From the NCBI GenBank assembly GCA_015233515.1, contig JADFXS010000107.1, positions 1-7,851 on the forward strand: 7,851 nt of DNA. Direction: 5' to 3'. This document shows positions 1 through 3,638 of the stretch, piece by piece. Within the stretch, counting starts at the first letter, position 1, and each line of letters begins with the position of its first letter. Source of the DNA: Deltaproteobacteria bacterium (GTDB taxonomy: Bacteria > Desulfobacterota > Desulfarculia > Adiutricales > JAGVGV01). The notes beneath the pieces are model-generated. The model worked only from the letters and a program-made list of their open reading frames with translations, ran no database searches and was not told where the DNA came from. A program made the position numbers and the translations under genes.

Positions 1-500
1 AATTGAGGGTCAGGGACGTGGTCGACGGTCAAGGGCTAGTGGTGGAGCGCATTTGGTATGCCAGGCAAACCATCAAAGGCAAAAAGGAAGGCCAAGCTAA
101 AGCGGTCCATCCCTCGGCCAGGGAAGCATTGCAGGCCTTAGTAGATGAATTAAAGGCTGATGGATACGGACTATACAGCTACTTGTTTCGAGGACGGCAA
201 GAAAACCGGCCACTGGACCGTAAGACGGTCTATTGGACGTTCCGGAAAATATTCTCAAATTGCGGGCTATCCGGCAAGCTGGGGACACATTGCATGCGCA
301 AGACTTTCGCGGATCGGATCTTCGAAGCCACGGGACGGGATATTTTTAAAACGGCCAAGGCGCTGGATCACAGACAGGTGAACAGCACGCCAAGTTATTT
401 AAGTTTCAGGGAGGAAGAACTGGAAGGCGTGGTGACGCGGACGTTTGATGAAGTGCTGGAAACTAGACATTTTCAGCAAACGGATAATTGCGTGTCTTGA
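1..500 (+). CDS. int: Phage-type tyrosine recombinase (integrase), C-terminal catalytic part; 5' end outside window
   Basis: Site-specific recombinase that would insert and excise the element at att sites by forming a covalent DNA-tyrosine intermediate. The reading frame is open from the left edge; the TTG at position 3 is most likely an internal Leu codon (Leu-Arg-Val-Arg-Asp-Val is the usual strand following the first catalytic Arg), so that Arg and the N-terminal core-binding domain lie upstream of the window. Numbering from position 3, the visible catalytic set is a beta-hairpin Lys candidate around residues 25-28 (KGKK), H96-x-x-R99 in THCMRKTF, H123 in ALDHRQ, and the nucleophile Y132 in SYLSF. 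All are in family order and spacing. It ends with TGA at 498-500, 25 bases before the excisionase-like start. No defect is visible in the part seen. Confidence 0.93.
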   Translation, partial: LRVRDVVDGQGLVVERIWYARQTIKGKKEGQAKAVHPSAREALQALVDELKADGYGLYSYLFRGRQENRPLDRKTVYWTFRKIFSNCGLSGKLGTHCMRKTFADRIFEATGRDIFKTAKALDHRQVNSTPSYLSFREEELEGVVTRTFDEVLETRHFQQTDNCVS

Positions 501-529
501 GTAGCATCCAGTTGCATACAGTAGCATGA
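500..529 (+). repeat. Three tandem 10-bp direct repeats at the int/xis junction
   Basis: Three consecutive decamers, AGTAGCATCC (500-509), AGTTGCATAC (510-519) and AGTAGCATGA (520-529), share AGTWGCAT. The 10-bp period places each copy on the same face of the helix. The array starts at the last base of the integrase stop and runs over the start codon of the helix-turn-helix gene. Excisionases of the lambda Xis type bind cooperatively to short direct repeats near their own genes or att sites, so a binding-site role is a reasonable inference, but the sequence does not prove it. Confidence 0.6.
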
Positions 530-714
530 CCGTCAAAGAACCGACAGTTATAACCGTGAAAGACTTGGCCGCCCGGTTCGGGTGTCACCCGGAATCGGTG
601 AGACGCCTGGTCCGGTCCGGAAAGCTTTCGTGTTTCCGGGTCGGGCGAGCGATGAGGTTTAGAGCCGAAGATGTGGAAGCCTACGAGAAGTGGAGTGGAA
701 GGAATGAGCGATAA
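526..714 (+). CDS. xis: Excisionase-family helix-turn-helix DNA-binding protein (HTH_17 / MerR-like fold)
   Basis: Small DNA-binding protein of 62 aa, probably the recombination directionality factor or a regulator partnered with the integrase. Residues 9-33 (ITVKDLAARFGCHPESVRRLVRSGKL, split by the turn at Gly19-Cys20-His21) form a MerR/excisionase-type helix-turn-helix. It is followed by the typical wing CFRVGRAMRFRAEDVEAY, with the conserved pattern of Arg-x-Gly-Arg, Arg-Phe and an Asp before the last helix. The start at 526 is the only ATG after an in-frame stop at 502-504. No good SD precedes it, so translation may depend on ribosomes finishing the integrase gene. The three 10-bp repeats at 500-529 overlap its start, which could allow autoregulation. 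The fold is clear; the assignment as excisionase rests on its position next to int. It could instead be a simple transcriptional regulator. Confidence 0.8.
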   Translation: MTVKEPTVITVKDLAARFGCHPESVRRLVRSGKLSCFRVGRAMRFRAEDVEAYEKWSGRNER

Positions 715-715
715 A
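699..715 (+). repeat. 17-bp exact direct repeat, copy 1
   Basis: AAGGAATGAGCGATAAA occurs exactly here and again at 1013-1029. In this copy it contains the last codons and stop of the excisionase-like gene, plus an SD and ATG starting Met-Ser-Asp-Lys in another frame. The two copies start 314 bases apart. Confidence 0.75.
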
Positions 716-772
716 AAAGCTAAATCGAACCCATGTTTATTTTTTCGACCTCAATTGCGGTCAGAAAAATAA
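704..772 (+). CDS. Possible 22-codon small ORF or gene remnant
   Basis: An ATG at 704 with GGAAGGA immediately upstream opens a 22-codon frame beginning Met-Ser-Asp-Lys-Lys-Ala and ending at TAA 770-772. It overlaps the end of the excisionase-like gene by 11 bases. Its first four codons match the start of the 67-aa gene at 1018, because both lie in the 17-bp direct repeat. The rest of the frame is largely dictated by the palindrome at 732-777, so the peptide may have no function of its own. It is best read as the leftover start of a duplicated or displaced gene; a real short peptide is possible but unsupported. Confidence 0.25.
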   Translation: MSDKKAKSNPCLFFRPQLRSEK

Positions 773-777
773 ACATG
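732..777. repeat. 46-bp near-perfect palindrome between xis and the first accessory gene
   Basis: The outer arms CATGTTTATTTTT (732-744) and AAAAATAAACATG (765-777) are exact reverse complements over 13 bp. The symmetry continues inward: GACC 747-750 pairs with GGTC 759-762, and the centre is CAATTG 752-757. Only the pairs 745/764 (G-T), 746/763 and 751/758 deviate, so 20 of 23 pairs are perfect. There is no asymmetric loop, which suits a two-fold symmetric protein site or cruciform better than a terminator. No T-run follows on the + strand. It could be an operator controlling the downstream gene cluster. Confidence 0.7.
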
Positions 778-823
778 ATATTTTATCCCTATCCGTGGAG
801 CCGAAGGCCTTTCAGAGGAAAAA

Positions 824-1021
824 ATGACAAATAATTATGATCAGTTTAAACACAAAATGCGCGTACGAAAACAATGGAATTGCGCTGAGTGTGGCAAAAT
901 AATTGAGATAGGCGAAACTTGTATGAGTGTTTCTCGCTATCACGGGAAAGAATTTGAAACATTACGTATGTGTTTGGTTTGTGGAATAGACGCAAAAGTG
1001 GGATATAGTGAAAAGGAATGA
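824..1021 (+). CDS. Small zinc-ribbon-like protein with two CxxC pairs
   Basis: A 65-aa protein of unknown role. C20-x2-C23 and C50-x2-C53 are placed as two zinc knuckles around a short beta region: NCAECGKIIEIGET, then RMCLVCG. The first knuckle (Cys-x-x-Cys-Gly-Lys-x-Ile-x-x-Gly-Glu) resembles small treble-clef/zinc-ribbon proteins that are frequent in phage genomes. The N-terminus is basic (HKMRVRKQW), which would fit nucleic-acid contact. The start is well supported by AGAGGAA at 814-820. Its TGA overlaps the ATG of the next gene as ATGA, so the two are probably translationally coupled. The gene sits between the two copies of the 17-bp direct repeat and may be a mobile insert relative to the int-xis backbone. 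Metal binding is inferred from the Cys pattern only. Confidence 0.75.
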   Translation: MTNNYDQFKHKMRVRKQWNCAECGKIIEIGETCMSVSRYHGKEFETLRMCLVCGIDAKVGYSEKE

Positions 1022-1029
1022 GCGATAAA
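1013..1029 (+). repeat. 17-bp exact direct repeat, copy 2
   Basis: Second copy of AAGGAATGAGCGATAAA (first at 699-715). Here it carries the SD, the ATGA stop/start overlap of the zinc-ribbon gene, and the Met-Ser-Asp-Lys start of the 67-aa gene. Similarity extends a few bases upstream (AGTG followed by a purine run) in both copies. Confidence 0.75.
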
Positions 1030-1221
1030 GGCCTGGTTTTAATTGCACTGCTAATCGATGCGTGGGTCAACGGTAAAGCTCATATCACCGATGAGGCCAA
1101 AGCCGCATTTGCGGAGGACGGAGTAAATATAGAAGCCACTATAAACCAAATAATGGAAAAAATGAAAAAGTCGTCACAAGAAGCGAGGCTACGGGGAGGA
1201 GAGGTTAACTATGACGAATAA
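1018..1221 (+). CDS. Hypothetical 67-aa protein
   Basis: Not recognised. The N-terminus has a hydrophobic patch (residues 6-16, LVLIALLIDAW), too short and too early followed by polar residues to call a membrane segment. The rest looks helical and charged, with a Lys/Glu-rich stretch near residues 43-60. The start is supported by AAGGA at 1013-1017 and by the ATGA overlap with the preceding gene. The end overlaps a 12-codon mini-ORF by 11 bases. Its first 12 coding bases (ATG through the Lys codon) also occur at 704 after the excisionase-like gene, so it may once have followed that gene directly. No catalytic or metal-binding motif is visible. Confidence 0.65.
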   Translation: MSDKGLVLIALLIDAWVNGKAHITDEAKAAFAEDGVNIEATINQIMEKMKKSSQEARLRGGEVNYDE

Positions 1222-1249
1222 ATTTTTCAAAGATAGAGAAGTGAAATGA
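1211..1249 (+). CDS. 12-codon mini-ORF, possible translational coupler
   Basis: ATG at 1211 opens a 12-residue frame (MTNKFFKDREVK) ending at TGA 1247-1249. It is preceded by AGGAGAGG at 1197-1204, ideally spaced and one of the strongest SD sites in the window. The frame overlaps the end of the 67-aa gene by 11 bases, and its TGA overlaps the ATG of the next gene at 1246 as ATGA. That next gene has only a weak SD of its own. The mini-ORF therefore bridges what would otherwise be a 24-base gap in a chain of coupled genes. It could be a leader peptide, a re-initiation device, or the stump of a lost gene. Expression is not proven. Confidence 0.4.
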   Translation: MTNKFFKDREVK

Positions 1250-1491
1250 AGCAAATATTGATTATCAGTCTGAACCGCGCGACCGCTGATTGCTGTATTT
1301 GTGGAGAAGAAGTTTACATGGAATATGGCATTCCCATGTATGAAGGCATTCCTGTGCCGCTCGATTGGGAGGGAGAATGGGGTGGATTCGCGGCATGTAA
1401 ATTATGCTACGATAAATATATGAATGGTGAAATGGAGATGTGGAAAAAGGGCGAGATTTGCGGAGGATCACATGAAACAAATATTGGTTGA
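1246..1491 (+). CDS. Cys-rich zinc-ribbon-like protein, first of the MKQIL-start genes
   Basis: An 81-aa protein of unknown role. C16-x2-C19 (with an extra C17) and C51-x2-C54 form two knuckles, DCCICGEE and ACKLCYDKY, about 32 residues apart. This is compatible with a small zinc ribbon. A Gly/Pro/aromatic-rich loop with a repeated Gly-Ile-Pro (28-30 and 34-36) lies between them. The N-terminus MKQILI is nearly identical to those of the next two genes, at DNA level as well, suggesting duplication of the gene start. The ATG overlaps the stop of the 12-codon mini-ORF. The last 20 bases overlap the start of the next gene, so the C-terminal few residues are encoded in overlapping frames. Confidence 0.7.
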   Translation: MKQILIISLNRATADCCICGEEVYMEYGIPMYEGIPVPLDWEGEWGGFAACKLCYDKYMNGEMEMWKKGEICGGSHETNIG

Positions 1492-1678
1492 ATATTGTTG
1501 GGACGGCGATGAGAGAACTTGCCCATATTTTCGGGAAAACATACATAGCTATTTTTGGCGATGTCGTCATCCAAAGCAGATATTATGGGAATTTTATCCC
1601 GTATCGAATAATTCTAAAGTGCCATCGTTAACGCCTATTGTTCCACCTGTTTTTTGTCCTTTGGAGAACGCAAGATGA
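1472..1678 (+). CDS. Cys-rich protein, single CP...CxHP...CPL module
   Basis: A 68-aa protein of unknown role. Cys at 9, 17, 31 and 62 with H33 fall in the order C...CPYF...RCRHP...PPVFCPL. The same arrangement recurs in the N-terminal halves of the genes at 1675 and 2010 and suggests a structural metal site. The frame extends upstream to an ATG at 1424, but 1472 is chosen because GGAGGA lies at 1462-1467 with good spacing and because the start MKQILVEYC matches MKQILVDKC of the next gene. It overlaps the previous gene by 20 bases and its TGA overlaps the next ATG (ATGA at 1675-1678). It is about half the length of its two downstream relatives because it lacks their second module. Confidence 0.7.
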   Translation: MKQILVEYCWDGDERTCPYFRENIHSYFWRCRHPKQILWEFYPVSNNSKVPSLTPIVPPVFCPLENAR

Positions 1679-2001
1679 AACAAATTTTAGTTGATAAATG
1701 TAATCATTGTCCAAAATATCTGATATGCCTTAGAGTATTTCCTGGCGCACTAAATGATGACAGTATTTTTCCCAATTGTCCTCTCCCCGACGCGTCGGAG
1801 CCGCTAAAATGGAGCGACGAATTACCGGAAAAAGCGGGCCGTCATCTTTGCCGTCGTTGGCCACTTCCCGAGGGAGAAATGATTTATCCGATAGAAATAT
1901 TTTTCTTTTCGGAAACGGATGTCACAGATTCTGAGTTTATGGAACGTATTGGCATTATTTATCCAGCTACTTACCAGTGGTATGGACCATTGCCGGAGTA
2001 A
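1675..2001 (+). CDS. Two-module Cys-rich paralog (CP...CPLPDA plus W...LP...YQW..LPE)
   Basis: A 108-aa protein of unknown role, built of two modules. Residues 1-40 carry the Cys module (C9, C12, C18, C35), starting MKQILVDKC and closing FPNCPLPDA, but lacking the Cys-x-His-Pro element of its neighbours. Residues 45-108 carry a second module, Trp-Ser-Asp-Glu-Leu-Pro...Ala-Gly...Leu-Cys-Arg...Tyr-Pro-x-x-Tyr-Gln-Trp...Leu-Pro-Glu. That module aligns along its length with the C-terminal half of the next gene and recalls the small W...LP...GPLP-ending proteins common in phages (DUF551-like in flavour; not a firm assignment). The ATG at 1675 has GGAG at 1663-1666 and overlaps the preceding TGA. 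An in-frame ATG at 1654 is less likely. Confidence 0.72.
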   Translation: MKQILVDKCNHCPKYLICLRVFPGALNDDSIFPNCPLPDASEPLKWSDELPEKAGRHLCRRWPLPEGEMIYPIEIFFFSETDVTDSEFMERIGIIYPATYQWYGPLPE

Positions 2002-2009
2002 CAAGTAAG

Positions 2010-2396
2010 ATGGAAAATAATAGACAAATTAATCATTGCTGGGATAAATTTATCCCAAGTAGATGGTGGGAAGATCTGGAAAAGATATACTGCCCTTACT
2101 GGACACAATATTATAATTCCAGACAAATATGTTGTACTCATCCAGATAAGGGAAGACAGGCCCCTTTCCCTAATCCATGGGAATGTCCATTGCCTGATGC
2201 GCCAAAAATTGTCAGTTGGGATAACAATCTCCCGACACAACCAGGCTGGTACGTCTGCCGGCCGAAGCCGGAGTGGAAAGACCAATATCCGTATGGAAAA
2301 TTAGTATATATCCATCAAGATGATTTAAAGGTTGGATTAGAGAAAACCATAGTTGGTTATCCCGAGCGTTGGCAGTGGCTGAAGTTGCCGGAGTGA
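2010..2396 (+). CDS. Two-module Cys-rich paralog, larger copy
   Basis: A 128-aa protein of unknown role and the fullest version of the repeated family. Residues 10-63 form the Cys module: C10, C28-P-Y-W, C41-C42-x-H44-P, then C59-PLPDA. Residues 69-128 form the second module: SWDNNLP...PGWYVCRP...GYP..WQW..LPE. The ending WQWLKLPE parallels YQWYGPLPE of the preceding gene. The frame is open back to a GTG at 1977, but the ATG at 2010 is preferred. GGAG at 1995-1998 precedes it, formed by the Pro-Glu codons of the upstream gene, although the 11-base spacing is long. The start differs from the MKQIL genes (MENNRQINHC). Eight bases separate it from the previous stop. Confidence 0.72.
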   Translation: MENNRQINHCWDKFIPSRWWEDLEKIYCPYWTQYYNSRQICCTHPDKGRQAPFPNPWECPLPDAPKIVSWDNNLPTQPGWYVCRPKPEWKDQYPYGKLVYIHQDDLKVGLEKTIVGYPERWQWLKLPE

Positions 2397-2401
2397 AAAA
2401 A

Positions 2402-2710
2402 ATGACTTATAATGATGAAGAATATCCAACTATTTCATTCGTCAATTTCGATGCGATGAAACGGGAATTTGAAAAGGCTGGATTTTTCTGTCGACGCGAA
2501 GGCGAAATATTTTATATCTCCATTTCTCCGCAAGGATCGCCGATTATATCGCAGGGAATTGTAAACATCGATGAATGGCGCTATTACCGCAAGCCATTTG
2601 AAGATCCAACAGACCTGCTTGTGACTGTGACGGTGGAATTAGTACTTCTCTTGGGTGAAGATCATAAGATAACCAAAGGAATAACTGACCCTGCTCCGTA
2701 TTTTACCTGA
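2402..2710 (+). CDS. Hypothetical 102-aa protein
   Basis: Not recognised. The N-terminal half contains a helix-like segment followed by a beta-rich stretch (residues 18-42: an Ala-Met-Lys-Arg-Glu-Phe helix, then FYISIS). It has one Cys (C30) and none of the Cys-module motifs of the preceding genes. A hydrophobic run near residues 72-84 (LLVTVTVELVLLL) is broken by a Glu and is more likely a buried beta-strand than a membrane segment. The ATG at 2402 is chosen over the frame's upstream TTG (2369) because GGAG at 2390-2393 sits 8 bases before it. That SD again comes from the Pro-Glu codons at the end of the previous gene. It is the last gene of the tightly packed cluster; 106 non-coding bases follow. 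Confidence 0.65.
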   Translation: MTYNDEEYPTISFVNFDAMKREFEKAGFFCRREGEIFYISISPQGSPIISQGIVNIDEWRYYRKPFEDPTDLLVTVTVELVLLLGEDHKITKGITDPAPYFT

Positions 2711-2816
2711 GAAAGGAGCAAAGAGTGTAGATAGATATAGCATCATCATGGAAAAATCAGCGATACATTAATATTTGAAATAACAAGATTTAATAAAAAA
2801 TGAAGTAAGAGGGAAT
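2711..2816. other. AT-rich intergenic gap with an orphan ribosome-binding site
   Basis: A gap of 106 bases that ends the packed cluster. AAAGGAG at 2712-2718 is a good SD, but the GTG it would serve (2725-2727) is followed at once by TAG (2728-2730), so it translates nothing. This looks like the stump of a deleted gene. TTGAAA at 2775-2780 resembles a -35 box, but no matching -10 box lies at the right distance. No hairpin or tRNA is visible. AGAGGG at 2808-2813 serves the next gene. Confidence 0.35.
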
Positions 2817-3041
2817 ATGGTTGATGAATTGAAATATAGCAACGAACCGCCGCGCGAAATTGCTTATTATTGGGTTCGCAGTCCTTTTTGGGAAGAACAA
2901 ATCGGTGAAATTGTATTAGATCATGGCGCGCTGTATGTGAGGGTCCCGAAGGGAACTCAAGGCGGCCCGGCGTTTTGTCCGGTGAAATGGGCCATAAACA
3001 ATGACATTGAATTTTCTGGACCGATACCCCGGCCGAGGTGA
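2817..3041 (+). CDS. Small aromatic-rich phage protein, GPIP ending
   Basis: A 74-aa protein of unknown role. It has the look of the short W/Y...GPIPxP proteins found in phage accessory regions: residues 10-20 PPREIAYYWVR, Trp25, a beta-rich middle (GEIVLDHGALYVRV), and a C-terminus EFSGPIPRP. This loosely parallels the second module of the genes at 1675 and 2010, which end GPLPE and KLPE, so it may be a stand-alone version of that module. The similarity is short and could be convergent. The start at 2817 is supported by AGAGGG at 2808-2813. The next gene begins three bases after its stop. Confidence 0.6.
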   Translation: MVDELKYSNEPPREIAYYWVRSPFWEEQIGEIVLDHGALYVRVPKGTQGGPAFCPVKWAINNDIEFSGPIPRPR

Positions 3042-3044
3042 CTA

Positions 3045-3269
3045 GTGGAAATAATCGCATGGATTTCAACGGTATTCGGTCTCGTAGGGACCTTGATGTC
3101 CGCGGCCGGCCGGCCGTCATGGATGAAATATGTGCAGCTATCTTGGCTGATCAGCAATCCCGGTTTAGTGCTTTATAACCTAGACAAGGGGCAGATGCAT
3201 CAAGCCTCAATGTTCGGTGGATACACCATAATTTCTCTCATCGGCGTGATGAAATGGCGGAAGCAATAG
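3045..3269 (+). CDS. Small integral membrane protein, about three short helices
   Basis: A 74-aa protein, probably in the inner membrane. Hydrophobic segments lie at about residues 3-20 (IIAWISTVFGLVGTLMSA), 29-46 (around the Trp-Leu-Ile-Ser-Asn-Pro motif) and 53-69 (FGGYTIISLIGVMKW), and it ends in a basic tail, WRKQ. Small phage proteins with an internal W-x-I-S-N turn and a final Ile-Gly-x-x-x-Trp are familiar, and some resemble PnuC-like transporters, but function is unknown. It could also be a holin-like or superinfection-related protein. The start is GTG at 3045, with GAGGTG at 3035-3040 as SD inside the end of the preceding gene. No ATG lies early enough to keep the first helix. Confidence 0.6.
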   Translation: MEIIAWISTVFGLVGTLMSAAGRPSWMKYVQLSWLISNPGLVLYNLDKGQMHQASMFGGYTIISLIGVMKWRKQ

Positions 3270-3278
3270 GAGTCGGTC

Positions 3279-3479
3279 ATGGTAGTAGTCAAAATGGAAA
3301 TTGCTCGAGGATGGAAAGAGATCGGGATCATGATCGGGACGAGCGAACAGACGGCCAAACGCTTATTCAAGCAACTGGGCTTGCCTGTCCAATACGAGCT
3401 GAGTACTCCTACCCTGGCCAACACCGAGTATCTGGATTGGCGGAAAAAACAGCAAAAAAGTCTTAAAAACGAAGATTGA
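3279..3479 (+). CDS. Helix-turn-helix DNA-binding protein
   Basis: A 66-aa probable DNA-binding protein. Residues 7-35 read as a helix-turn-helix: GWKEIGIMIGTSEQTAKRLF followed by KQLGLPV. The pattern Trp-Lys-Glu-Ile...Gly-Thr-Ser-x-x-Thr-Ala-Lys-Arg...Leu-Gly-Leu-Pro-Val is typical of small phage and excisionase-like regulators. The C-terminus is basic (WRKKQQKSLK). The start at 3279 has GGAG at 3269-3272 with good spacing; an internal ATG at 3294 is an alternative. Its last codon and stop lie inside the first 21-bp repeat, and the gene is followed by tandem repeats and the terminase genes. It could regulate the late operon or bind the packaging region, but which is inference. It overlaps a longer spurious frame (3254-3466). 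Confidence 0.68.
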   Translation: MVVVKMEIARGWKEIGIMIGTSEQTAKRLFKQLGLPVQYELSTPTLANTEYLDWRKKQQKSLKNED

Positions 3480-3515
3480 ATTTGGCCTTCTGGTGATTGA
3501 ATTTGGACCCCTGGT
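3474..3515 (+). repeat. Two tandem 21-bp repeats upstream of the terminase genes
   Basis: Units 3474-3494 and 3495-3515 both begin GATTGAATTTGG and end CTGGT, differing at three positions. They abut exactly. The first unit begins in the last codon of the helix-turn-helix gene. Direct repeats next to terminase genes are often sites for small terminase or regulator binding; that role is inferred here from position. Confidence 0.65.
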
Positions 3516-3531
3516 GACCCCCTGGTGACCC
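3510..3531 (+). repeat. Two tandem 11-bp repeats (CCTGGTGACCC)
   Basis: CCTGGTGACCC occurs at 3510-3520 and again, exactly, at 3521-3531. A partial relative, TCTGGTGATTG, lies at 3490-3500. Together with the 21-bp repeats they form a compact iteron-like array with about 11-bp periodicity at its right end. Confidence 0.65.
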
Positions 3532-3583
3532 CCTCGCCTAGTTTGACTCTTATCTAAATTACCTGTCACACTTGCCCGAAATA

Positions 3584-3601
3584 CGGCGTCCTCCCACGCC
3601 G
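3584..3601 (+). repeat. GC-rich hairpin 1
   Basis: CGGCGT (3584-3589) and ACGCCG (3596-3601) form a perfect 6-bp stem around the loop CCTCCC. No T-run follows. The loop matches the anti-Shine-Dalgarno sequence, which may be chance. It directly abuts the next hairpin. Confidence 0.55.
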
Positions 3602-3638
3602 TCCCCGGACTTGGTCAATCCCCGTCCAGGTCCGGGGA
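3602..3638 (+). repeat. GC-rich hairpin 2, just upstream of small terminase gene
   Basis: TCCCCGGACTTGG (3602-3614) pairs with CCAGGTCCGGGGA (3626-3638) over 13 bp with a single G-T wobble, around an 11-base loop. It ends 22 bases before the small terminase start. It lacks a following T-run, so it is not a standard intrinsic terminator. It could be a packaging-site element, a structured leader or a protein site. Confidence 0.6.

Noticed and set aside
3..5. TTG at position 3 as the real integrase start
   Set aside because: The protein would lack the core-binding domain and the first catalytic Arg, and the frame is open to the window edge; truncation by the window is the simpler reading.
732..777. 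Palindrome as an intrinsic terminator
   Set aside because: It has an A-run rather than a T-run after the stem core on the + strand, no GC-rich stem of usual length, and symmetry through the centre leaving little loop.
1577..1588. A fourth KQIL peptide inside the gene at 1472
   Set aside because: It is internal, the codons differ, and surrounding residues do not match the gene starts, so chance is sufficient.
2748..2771. Seven-residue ORF in the gap before 2817
   Set aside because: It has no SD and no relation to neighbours; likely chance.
3103..3116. 14-bp GC palindrome CGGCCGGCCGGCCG
   Set aside because: It lies within the membrane-protein coding frame (Ala-Ala-Gly-Arg-Pro) and is adequately explained by codons; no second copy was seen.
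3254..3466. 70-aa + strand frame overlapping the HTH gene
   Set aside because: It overlaps the membrane-protein end and the HTH gene, has no good SD, and its protein is rich in Asp/Arg/Gly as expected from a shifted frame.
3543..3571. Promoter upstream of terS based on TTGACT at 3543-3548
   Set aside because: The -35-like box is good, but the sequence 16-18 bases downstream does not resemble a -10 box.
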